Source of the DNA: Bufo bufo
Taxonomy: Eukaryota > Chordata > Amphibia > Anura > Bufonidae
Assembly (NCBI RefSeq): GCF_905171765.1
Contig: NC_053391.1
Location: 263,083,918-263,147,917 of the forward strand
Length of the DNA: 64,000 nucleotides
Direction: 5' to 3'
The translations under genes were made by a program, and so were the position numbers. The notes under the pieces were generated by a model. It made no database searches. It was not told the DNA's origin and worked only from the letters and a program-made list of their open reading frames with translations. Below are positions 33,687 to 43,535 of the stretch, in pieces (position 1 is the stretch's first letter; each line of letters begins with the position of its first letter).

Positions 33687-34115
33687 TCAACTAAATGAAG
33701 AGGTAAGGGCTACAATGAGCGTCAGAGCTTCTATCTGACAGGACTCACTGAACATAAAGCCTGCCACTCTGATGATACAAGTCTGTTGTGACCACGGCAT
33801 CCGTGATCGAGGAAGCTGTTCAGTTCCTATGGCAGCCTTGGGCCTTCCAAAGGCACCGAGGCATGTCATAGTGACGTTCCTAACAGGTCCTGCCTTTTTT
33901 TCCTGTTCCACCCCATTTGGATTTTTGTACCTGCTTCCCACTACCTGTCTGCAAACGTCTCCAGGGTTAGGGTCTTTATCCTGCTGGAAGGTGAACCTCT
34001 GTTCCAGTCTGAAATCTCTGGTAGACTGAAACAGGTTTTTATTAAGAATTCCCCTGTATGTACTGCCTTCCATATTTGCTTCAATCCTGACATGTTTTGC
34101 AGTCTCTGACAATAA
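33687..34115 (-). pseudogene. Tc1-like transposase fragment
   Basis: On the minus strand, from about 34112, residues KHVRIEANMEGSTYRGILNK lead to RLEQRFTFQQDKDPNPGDV. This matches the Tc1 region just before and at the second catalytic Asp (FQQDNDPKH type), with the following residues altered. The upstream DNA-binding part and the PDLNPIE region are absent, and no TIR is seen. It belongs to a different Tc1 lineage from the other three in this window. It abuts the mariner MITE at 34144. Confidence 0.7.
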
Positions 34116-34143
34116 AAAGCACCATCATGCGTCACTATATATA

Positions 34144-34487
34144 CAGGTGAAACTCGAAAAATTAGAATATCATGCAAAAGTCCATTTATTTCAGTAATGC
34201 AACTTAAAATTAGAATTTTGTGAAAAGGTTCAATCTTCTAGGCTCAAAGTGTCACACTCTAGGCAGCTAATTAATCCATATCCCCTGAGCAAAGGGTACC
34301 TCAAACTTGAGACTTTGGGGTTTCATAAGCTGTAAGACATAATCATCCAAATTATAACCAATAACGGCTTGAAATATCTCGCTTTGCATGTAATAAGTCT
34401 ATCTCATATGTTAGTTTTACCTTTTTTAAGTTGCATTACTGAAATAAAAGAACTTTGCGCGGTATTCTAATTTTCGAGTTTCACCTG
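34144..34487. mobile_element. Tc1/mariner MITE, 344 bp
   Basis: Ends CAGGTGAAACTCGAAAAATT and the complement ending TCGAGTTTCACCTG, with TA at 34142-34143 and 34488-34489. The inner arms TTTATTTCAGTAATGCAACT and AGTTGCATTACTGAAATAAA extend the pairing to about 65 bp. There is no gene. Confidence 0.9.
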
Positions 34488-34601
34488 TAGTGTTCCTGCG
34501 GTAATGAGAAGTGGTGGGTTTGACCTGCATGTACTTTTTTTTTTCTGTCAGATCTCAGATGGAAATGGCTAAAACGGATGTCAAATGTGCATAACTGATG
34601 C

Positions 34602-37373
34602 TTAACCCCTTCACGACCGCAATCTGTATATATACGTGATAGCTGCACATGCCCCGTGCAGCTACCACGTGTATAGACGTCAAGCCAGCTCTTTAATCCA
34701 AGCGCTGCAAAGCGCTTGGATTAAAGCTTCTGCCCCTACCCTGCTGCTGTCACGGACAGCATACAGTGCAGTAATGCCGGCAAGGGACCAATCAGAGTGG
34801 CCCCTTGCCGACAATCGATCCGATTGGTTAGTCTGTGCAGACTAACCAATCGGATCGTGGCAGTAAAAAAATGCCGGTTTCAGGCTCTGATCTGCGCTCT
34901 GCAGATTAGAGCCTGAAATCAGGTAGTGTTCCTCATGCCCCCCGATCTGTGCCCCTCCAAGCCCTTGGTGCCCCTCTGTGCCCCCCAGATCTGTGCCCCT
35001 CTCCTGCCTCCTGCGCTCATCTCCTGCCCTGATGCGGTCCGCCCCCTCCCCGCCCCCATACATTAGTCCTGCGACCTGCCCCAGTCTCCCTCAATGAATG
35101 TTGGCGGCCGAATCTCCCCCCCCCCCCCCCCCCTTCCAGCGCTGCCCCCGGTCCCCCTGCTGTGTGTGATGGCGGCGGCTCCATTCCTGAGCCGCTGCCA
35201 TCAGCAGAGAGTGTCAGCTCTATGCTGAGACTCTGCTGTAACCTGTAACCCCATAGATGCCGCGGCATCCATGGGGTTAATAGATGGAGGGGGCTCCGTC
35301 TCTCCACCATCGGGGCTGCCGCGCTGCGATTGCAGTGCCCGATGGTTGCCATGGCAACCGGACGCTTTCCAAAAGCGTCCGCTGTTGCCACCTACAGGGC
35401 ATCTGATTGTATTATACTTTGTAATGCAAGAGCATTGCAAAGTATAGTACAGCCATCAGCCCCACTGAATCTTCAAGATCCAAGAGGGACTTGCTAAAAA
35501 AAAATGTGAAAATAATAAAAGTAAAAATAAATAAATAAAAATGGAAAATTGAAAAAATTAATTGCCTTTTCCTATAAAAAATGAAAAAAAAATACATATT
35601 AGTATTAGTATCACCGCGTCCGTGCCGACCGTCTCTATAAATATATCACATGATAGACCCCGTCCGATAAACACCATAAAAAAAATATAGAAAAACTGTG
35701 TAAAAAATCAATTTTTGTCACCTTACATCACAAAAAGTGCAACAGCAAGCGATCAAAAAGGCTTATGACCCCCAAAATAGTACCAATCAAACCGTCACCT
35801 CATCCCGCAAAAAATTATACCCTATTTAAGACACTCGCCCAAAAAATAAAAAAGCTATGGCTCTCAGACTATGGAGACACTAAAACATCATTTTTTGGGT
35901 TTCAGAAAGGCTATTATTATGTGAAACTTAAATAAATAAAAAAGTATACATATTAGGTATTGCCACGTCCGTAATGATCTGCTCTATAAAACTGTCACAT
36001 GACCCAACCCCTCAGATAAACGCTGTAAAAATAAATAAAAACTGTTCCAAAACAGCCAATTTTTTGGTCACCTTACCCCATAAAGTGTAATAATGAATGA
36101 TCAAAAAATGGTACCAATAAAAACCTCAACTCTTTCTTCAAAAAACGAGCCCCTGCACAAGACGATCGGCAGAAAAATAAAAAACATGGCGTTCAGAAAA
36201 TGGACACACACAAACATAATTTCTTTTTAAAAAATTCTTCATTATGTAAAACTGAAACAAACCAACACAGAAAGTAGACATATTTGATATCATTGCGTCC
36301 GTAACAACCTGCTCTATAAAAATAGCACATGATCTACCCTGTCAGATGAATCTTGTAAAAAAAAAAAAAAAACGGTGCCAAACGGTTACCTTGCCTTACA
36401 AAAAACTTAATATAGAGCAATTAAAAATCATATGTACCCCAAAATAGTACCAATAAAACTGGCACCTTATCCCCTAGTTTCCAAAATACGGTCACTTTTT
36501 GGGAGTTACTACTGTATGGGTGCATCAGGGGCCTTTAAATGGGACAAGGCATCTAAAACCAGTCTAGCAAAATCTGCCTTCCAAAAACCATACGGCGTTC
36601 CTTTCCTTCTGCGCCCTGCCGTGCGCCCTTACATCGGTTTATGACCACATGTGGGGTGTTTCTGTAAACCGCAGAATCAGGGTAATAAATATTGAGTTTT
36701 GTTTGGCTGTTAACCCTCAATGTGTTAAAGAAAAAAAATTTAATAAAATGGAAAATCAGCCAAAAAAGTGAAATTTTGAAATTTCATCTCCATTTTCCTT
36801 TAATTCTTGTGGAACACCTAGTTTGTAAAATCAGTTTTAAGTTACTTGAGGGGTGTAGTTTCTACAATGGGGGGTTTTATGGGGGGTTTCCACTTTGTAA
36901 GCCCCACAAAGTTACTTTAGACCTGAACTGGTCCTTAAAAAGTGGGTTTTGGAAATTTTCTTAAAAATTTTAAGAACTGCTTCTTAACTTCTAAGCCTTC
37001 TAACGTCCTAAAAAAATAAAATGACATTTCCAAAATGATGCCAACATAAAGTAGACATATGGGAAATGTTAAGTAATAAATATTTTATTAGGTATGACTT
37101 TCTGTTTTAGAAGCAGAGAAATGTAAATTTAGAAAATTGTGAATTTTTCTAGATTTTTGGTAAATTTGGGATTTTTTCATAAATAAAGGTGAAATATATT
37201 GACTAAAATTTTTGACTATCATGAAGTACAATATGTCACGAGAAAACAATCTCAGAATGGCTTGGATAAATAAGTGTTCCAAAGCTATTACAACATAAAG
37301 TGACGCATGTCAGATTTGTAAATTTTGACCTGGACACTGGGGCATCAATGACCCTTGGTCATGAAAGGGTTAA
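34602..37373. mobile_element. non-autonomous piggyBac-like element, 2,772 bp with TTAA
   Basis: TTAA at 34602-34605 and 37370-37373. The ends are CCCCTTCACGACCGC and GGTCATGAAAGGG. Read from the right, the order is the same as in 22249-25219: a GACATATTGTACTTCATGA block (37226-37244, reversed), the CTAGTTTGTAAA/AGGTGTTCC block near 36810-36830, CTCCATAGTCTGAGAGCC modules near 35860, and a G/C-rich leader near 34680-35400 with a poly-C run at 35108. It therefore lies opposite to 22249-25219. No transposase. Confidence 0.75.
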
Positions 37374-37450
37374 AATACAGGATCCATTTCTTTGTTTTTC
37401 TGTTCTTCTGGCAGATCAGAAGAATGGAAAAATAAGCAATGTGAACCCAG

Positions 37451-37766
37451 CCTAAGGCCTCATGCACACGACCGTTGTGTGTTTGCAATCCGCAAATTGC
37501 GGATTCGCAGAAATCGGATGGCGTCCGTGTGCGTTCCGCAATTTGTGGAACGGCACGGACAGCCATTGATATAACTGCCTATTCTTGTCCGCAAAACGGA
37601 CAAGAAAAGGACAGGTTATTATTTTTTTTTGCGGACCACGGACAGCAACTCTGTGTGCTGTCCGCATCTTTTGCGGCCCTGTTTAAGTGAATGGGTCTGC
37701 ATCCAAGCCGCAAAAACTGTGGCTCGGATGCGGACCAAAACAACGGTCATGTGCATGAGGCCGAAG
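37451..37766. mobile_element. palindromic MITE with GCCTCATGCACACGACCG ends
   Basis: The left end GGCCTCATGCACACGACCGT and the right end ACGGTCATGTGCATGAGGCC pair. The inside has TTGTCCGCAAAACGGACAAG and paired GGACAGC / GCTGTCC blocks. There is no gene. Confidence 0.7.
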
Positions 37767-38424
37767 TCTGCTATCTCAGTTGAGGGACCACATGGATAGA
37801 AAAGCTGGATAAACCTCCTGGGCAGCATGCTTTTATTTAGTATCAAAGTGGCTGCCACATTAGTTTAGGGTTGTTGCGGGTATCGAAATTTCGATACCCA
37901 ATCGATACTTTTGTCCCGGTATCGATACGATACCGGGATTTCAGTTTTTTCGATACTGGGCTGCGCTGCTGCGCAGTCTAGTATCTCTGAACATGAGCGC
38001 GCTGCTATCGGCGCGCTCATGTTCTCTCTCAGCAGCACGGGGAGAAGGAAGCTGTCCTCCCTCCCACTGTGCTGCTGCCGCTGCACCAATGAGAAGAGAG
38101 GGGCGGAGGAGGGGCCGGCAATGAGAAGAGAGGGCGGAGGAGGGGCGGCAATGAGAAGAGAGGGGGTGGAGGAGGGGCGGGCAATGAGGAGAGAGGGGCG
38201 GAGGAGGGGCGGGCGCACTGCGCCACCAATGATAGGATTACTATCGGAGCGATGGGAGGAGACATCAGCTTCACTAGTGGGCGTTCCTTTTCCCTGCGCT
38301 GCGATTGGACAGCGCTACAGCCAGGGAGAAGGAACGCCCACTAGTGAAGCTGATGTCTCTCCCATCGCTCCGATAGTAATCAGCAGCATGTGGAGCAGGA
38401 GAGGAGACAGTAATGGGGCACTGC

Positions 38425-40255
38425 TAGGGTTGCCACCCGTCCGGGATTGACCCGGACAGTCCGGGTTTGCAATCCTGTGCCCGGGTACAAGCCTTTCTTA
38501 GACCCGGACACAGGATTATTCTATTCTATTCATTGAAACTGCAGACAGTCAGTGTGGAGTCCGTCCGATCGCATATTTAAGCTGCTGCTGTCTGAGTGCA
38601 CTGCACTGTCACTGATGATCAGCTGAGCGGAGCGCTCCCTCCCCCCAGTCCCCCCTCCTCCTCCAGTCTACAATCACTACAGTGATGCGGCTGCCAGGCA
38701 GGCAGCGCAGCCGCAGCAGCTCACTCACTGTTTAGTAGTCTCCAGTCTCCTCGCTCCTCCTCTGCCTCTCAGTCCCTCCCTCCTTCTCTCTGATAAGGAA
38801 CTAAGTCAAGTCCACAGGAAGTGACATCAGAGAGAGAGGCAGGGAGGGAGATTTGAAATCATTCTTCCAGCAGCTCCAGGCTCCAGCAGCCTGCCCAACT
38901 AGTGCCCAGCCCAGACTGTGCCCGCTGTGCCCTGCTAGTTTTTCAACATGACCAAGACTGAGTCTGACTGTGACACTAGGTAATCACTTACTTTACTTCT
39001 AAAAAGGTATAAATATAAAACATTTGAAGCATGTTTGTAACAGTGTTTTAAACAGCCTCAGGTTTCTGAATCTGTCAATCAGAAAAAACATTTATGTTAT
39101 GTAGCTGATTGACATTAGCGATGGGCTGATGTCAGCAGTGCATAACAGTGTGTTTTATAACTCCCTGCCTGCTGCCGTTCTCTTAAAGGGCTTCTGTCAC
39201 CCCACTAAAGTGTTGTTTTTTTTTGGGGCCAGTTAAATTAGTTATATTGCGATATATGAAAATATAATGGTGTTACTTACTTTGATCCAGCAGTTTATTC
39301 AAAAAAATGAAGTTTTATCATATGTAAATTCGGTCTCTACCAGCAAGTAGGGCGGCTACTTGCTGGTAGCTGCTGCAGAAAACCGCCCCCTCGTCGTGTT
39401 GATTGACAGGGCCAGCCGGGATCTCCTCCTCCGGCTGGCCCTGTCGGCATTTCAAAAATCGCGCGCCTGTGTTGATTCGGCGCAGGCGCTCTGAGATGAG
39501 GAGGCTCGTCTCCTCAGAACTCCCTCAGTGCGCTTGCGCCGATGACATCACCAAAATAGAAGACGTCATCGGCGCAGGCGCACTGAGGGAGTTCTGAGGA
39601 GACGAGCCTCCTCATCTCAGAGCGCCTGCGCCGAATCCACACAGGCGCGCGATTTTTGAAATGCCGGCTGGCCCTGTCAATCAACACGACGAGGGGGCAG
39701 ATTTCTGCAGCAGTACCAGCAAGTAGCCGCCCTACTTGCTGGTAGAGACCGAATTTACATATTATAAAACTTCATTTTTTTTAATAAACTGCTGGATCAA
39801 AGTAAGTAACACCATTATATTTTCATATATCGCAATATAACTAATTTAACTAGCCCCAAAAAAAAAATCACTTTAGTGGGTGACAGAAGCCCTTTAAAAT
39901 AAAGACATGATATGCTAATGAGCCTCTAGGTGCTATGAGGGCGTTGCTGCAGCACCTAGAGGCTCCGTCCATTCACCTTTGGCAGTTGCACGCCCATGTT
40001 TAGTTGATTGACGTCCGAGTTCTCCTCTTCGTCCCGTAAATCCTGCGTCTGCGTCGAATACTAAACAGTACGGCGCAGGCGTGGGATCAGGGGCGTAACG
40101 ATTGCGGTGCGACAGCAATCAGGGGTGGAGGTGGGACATGGGCGTGGTTAGAGGCGGGGCATGGGCGTGGCTGGAGGTGGGACATGGGTGGGGCCTGGAA
40201 AGGGCCCTCCCTCCCTTCTGTTCGGGTTTGGCTTGAAGAAAAGGTGGCAACCCTA
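38425..40255. mobile_element. hAT-like element with TAGGGTTGCCACC ends, 1,831 bp
   Basis: Ends TAGGGTTGCCACCCGTCC and AAAAGGTGGCAACCCTA. Perfect 8-bp duplication GGCACTGC at 38417-38424 and 40256-40263. No transposase. A second copy of the family is at 46869-48136. The right end shares GGGGCGTAACGAT...GGTTTGGCTTGAAGAA with that copy. A TTAA palindrome is nested at 39187-39893. Confidence 0.9.
39187..39893. mobile_element. TTAA-flanked palindromic MITE, 707 bp
   Basis: An almost perfect palindrome: arms of about 345 bp around a short centre near 39545-39565 (GATGACATCACC / GACGTCATCGGC). The ends are AGGGCTTCTGTCACCC and GGTGACAGAAGCCCT with TTAA at 39183-39186 and 39894-39897. This fits a piggyBac or Kolobok MITE. 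There is no gene. Confidence 0.9.
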
Positions 40256-41401
40256 GGCACTGCGGGCGAACGGAGCGGCGCCCAGGACTAAATGGTGAGT
40301 GCTGAGACATCGCTGGGCGCCGCTCTGTGTGCCTAATAGTGAAAGTCTGGACTCATATACAGTAGTCAGTCTTTAACACATACAGGAGGCGGGTGCCGGC
40401 AGCAGAATCGCATTGCCGGCACCCTGCCCCTGACAGGGAGCTGCGATCAGCGGTGGTCCAAAATCATTGGTGGTGCAGTGTGCCCCCCCCCCCCCTCAAT
40501 CCCCCATCCCATTAAAATCATTGGGTGGCACAGTGCGCCGGCCCCCTCTCAACCCTCTAGTATTAAAATCATTGGTGGCAGTGGCCACAGGGACCCTATC
40601 CACTCCCCCTCATTGGTGGTGCAGTGGCAGCTTCTGATCGGAGCCCCAGCTGTGTAAGCCTGGGGCTCCGATCGGTTACCATGGCAGCCAGGACGCTACA
40701 GAAGCCCTGGTTGCCATGGTAACATCCCTGATGCTGTGTGCACAAAGCACAGAGCAGCAGGGACAGTGTGGAGTCCTATTCACCCTGATAGAGATCTATC
40801 AGGGTGAATAGGAAAAGGGATGAAAGATCCCAGGTTCTCGCCCCTAAGGGGGGGAAATAGTTATTAAATAAAAGTGAAAAAAAACAAACACTAAAATATG
40901 AAGTATAAATCACCCCCCTTTTCCCATTTCACATATAAAATATATAAATAAACATATTACATCGCCACGTCAGAAAAGTCCAAACTATTAAAATATAAAA
41001 AAAAATCTAGGTGGTGAATGCCGGAACAGAAAAAATAAAATAAAAACTGCGCGATTCGCCATTTTTAAAAATGAGAATGCACGTGGCTTTTTTTGTTTTA
41101 TTTTTTTCGCGTGGTATCGAATGGTATCGAGTATCGCAATACTTTTTTCATGGTATCGAAACCGAAATCAAAAATTTGGTATCGCAACAAACTCTACATT
41201 AGTTGTAAAGACCCATGCTCCTTTGGGCCGGTACGGGAGCCACTGTGGATCCGCTGGGTCACTGCACAGATTTGGCTTGGGTTACTTCTAAGACTGTTAT
41301 CTAAGTGGCCCCACTGGTCACCCTTTAAAAAGAACCTGTCACCACAAAATACAATGCAATCTGAAAGCCCCATGTTAGGAGAAGCTGAGCGGATTAATAT
41401 A

Positions 41402-42970
41402 CACTGCTCAAAAAAATAAAGGGAACACTTAAACAACACAATGTAACTCCAACTGTGAAATCAAACTGTCCACTTAGGAAGCAACACTGAGTGACAATCA
41501 ATTTCACATGCTGTTGTGTAAATGGGATAGACAACAGGTGGAAATTATAGGCAATTAGCAAGACACTCCCAATAAAGGAGTGGTTCTGCAGGTGGTGACC
41601 ACAGACCACTTCTCAGTTCCTATGCTTCCTGGCTGATGTTTTGGTCACTTTTGAATGCTGGCGGTGCTTTCACTCTAGTGGTAGCATGAGACGGAGTCTA
41701 CAACCCACTCAAGTGGCTCAGGTAGTGCAGCTTATCCAGGATGGCACATCAATGCGAGCTGTGGCAGGAAGGTTTGCTGTGTCTGTCAGCGTAGTGTCCA
41801 GAGCATGGAGGCGCTACCAGGAGACAGGCCAGTACATCAGGAGACGTGGAGGAGGCCGTAGGAGGGCAACAACCCAGCAGCAGGACCGCTGCCTCCGCCT
41901 TTGTGCAAGGAGGAACAGGAGGAGCACTGCCAGAGCCCTGCAAAATGACCTCCAGCAGGCCACAAATGTGCATGTGTCTGCTCAAACGGTCAGAAACAGA
42001 CTCCATGAGGGTGATATGAGGGCCCCGACGTCCACAGGTGGGGGTTGTGCTTACAGCCCAACACCGTGCAGGACGTTTGGCATTTGCCAGAGAACACCAA
42101 GATTGGCAAATTCGCCACTGGCGCCCTGTGCTCTTCACAGAGGAAAGCAGGTTCACACTGAGCACATGTGACAGACGTGACAGAGTCTGGAGACGCCGTG
42201 GAGAACGTTCTGCTGCCTGCAACATCCTCCAGCATGACCGGTTTGGCATTGGGTCAGTAATGGTGTGGAGTGGCATTTCTTTGGAGGGCCGCACAGCCCT
42301 CCATGTGCTCGCCAGAGGTAGCCTGACTGTCATTAGGTACCGAGATGAGATCCTCAGACCCCTTGTGAGACCATATGCTGGTGCGGTTGGCCCTGGGTTC
42401 CTCTCAATGCAAGACAATGCTAGACCTCATGTGGCTGGAGTGTGTCAGCAGTTCCTGCAAGACAAGGGCATTGATGCTATGGACTGGCCCGCCCGTTCCC
42501 CAGACCTGAATCCAATTGAGCACATCTGGGACATCATGTCTCGCTCTATCCACCAACGTCACGTTGCACCACAGACTGTCCAGGAGTTGGCAGATGCTTT
42601 AGTCCAGGTCTGGGAGGAGATCCTCAGGAGACCGTCCGCCACCTCATCAGGAGCATGCACAGGCGTTGTAGGGAGGTCATACAGGCACGTGGAGGCCACA
42701 CACACTACTGAGCCTCATTTTGACTTGTTTTAAGGACATTACATCAAAGTTGGATCAGCCTGTAGTGTGTTTTTCCACTTTAATTTTGAGTGTGACTCCA
42801 AATCCAGACCTCCATGGGTTAAAAAATGTGATTTCCATATTTTTTTTTTTGTGTGATTTTGTTGTCAGCACATTCAACTATGTAAAGAAAAAAGTATTTC
42901 AGAAGAATATTTAATGAACTCAGATCTAGAAGGTGTTATTTTTGTGTTCCCTTTATTTTTTTGAGCAGTG
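41402..42970 (+). mobile_element. Tc1-like transposon, 1,569 bp, both ends present
   Basis: Ends CACTGCTCAAAAAAATAAAG and the complement CTTTATTTTTTTGAGCAGTG, with TA at 41400-41401 and 42971-42972. Subterminal GGGAACACTTAA / AGGTGTTATTTTTGTGTTCCC repeats follow. One transposase gene fills the middle. It interrupts an older repeat whose AAAGAACCTGTCACCAC end is at about 41330. Confidence 0.93.
41686..42711 (+). pseudogene. Tc1-like transposase, two frameshifts
   Basis: From ATG at 41686 ([20 protein letters not shown]) the first frame carries the DNA-binding helix-turn-helix ([20 protein letters not shown]) and an Arg-rich GRRR linker. It breaks near 42040. The next frame runs through [32 protein letters not shown] (second catalytic Asp) and WPARSPDLNPIEHIWD (catalytic Glu) to VQVWEEI, then shifts near 42625. 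The last residues continue in another frame to TGA at 42709-42711. In this family the first catalytic position is Asp in FTDESRF. Here it is Glu (GAG at 42140-42142). With the frameshifts this copy is inactive. Confidence 0.92.
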
Positions 42971-43094
42971 TATATTATTGTGGGAAAAGATTCAGTAAAA
43001 CTTGTACATTTTACAACTGCAGCCCTATGAAGAGCTATTGGTATAGGGAGGTGGAGTTACCAGTGACTGACGGCTGTCTGTGTATGCATACTTA

Positions 43095-43219
43095 GGCTAC
43101 TTTCACACTAGCGTTACTGATAATACAACCATCTGCATCTGTTATGAACGGATCCGGTTGTATTAACTTTAACATTGCCAAGACAGCTCCGTCCCCAATT
43201 GACTTTCAATGGAGTTCAT
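43095..43219. mobile_element. Harbinger-like MITE, left part
   Basis: After TTA (43092-43094) comes GGCTACTTTCACACTAGCG, then ACTGATAATACAACCATCTG as in 54950. The copy stops at the 14-bp duplication TCAATGGAGTTCAT (43206-43219). The matching right part resumes with the same 14 bases at 54025-54038 and continues GACGGATCCGTTTCTATTG to about 54146. Confidence 0.8.
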
Positions 43220-43535
43220 ACGATGTCAGTGAGGGGCATGTCCACAACATATGAAGTAGATCTGCCTCAGCACTTCCACACTTTGGACAAGCCGGGCTAT
43301 CTCTACAACCTATTTTATGTAAAAACACCGGGGTCTTGTACACTCTATGTATTAAATACAAATGGGATAGCCGCGCCGCTTCACTAAGAGATAAGTTAGG
43401 GGTGAGGCCTAACACCTCCTCCCACTGTTCATCCGTAATTTCACCCACATCTCTTTCTCAATGTTGTTTACTTTTAAGGGGGTATCCTTTAAGAAAGTCC
43501 TCTAACAAGGCTTGATATACCATGGAGATCGCTCC
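43220..43535 (-). pseudogene. L1/Tx1-like LINE ORF2 fragment, 3' part
   Basis: Minus strand: ISMVYQALLEDFLKGYPLKS, a stop, then VGEITDEQWEEVLGLTPNLS, RLSHLYLIHRVYKTPVFLHK and PACPKCGSAEADLLHMLWTC. This is the C-terminal part of a LINE endonuclease/reverse transcriptase protein, with the Cys-rich CPKCG...H...C knuckle. It is the continuation of 53476-54024 and was split by the foldback element. It ends at the target duplication at 43219 without a poly(A) or 3' UTR, so the copy is truncated at both ends. Confidence 0.8.

Larger units (their letters stand above)
37866..41196. mobile_element. hAT-like element, 3,331 bp
   Basis: Ends TAGGGTTGTTGCGGGTATCG and GGTATCGCAACAAACTCTA. Perfect 8-bp duplication CATTAGTT at 37858-37865 and 41197-41204. 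Subterminal GATACC / GGTATCG repeats occur at both ends. No transposase. Contains another hAT element (38425-40255). The region 40440-40640 repeats AATCATTGGTGG(C/T) phrases. 38085-38220 is a tandem run of GGGGCGGAGGAGGGG-type units. Confidence 0.88.

Noticed and set aside
38100..38220. Possible CpG promoter
   Set aside because: It is a short tandem run of GGGCGGAGGAGGGG units inside a hAT element.
41749..42417. 222-codon minus-strand frame opposite the Tc1 gene
   Set aside because: Antisense shadow of the transposase.
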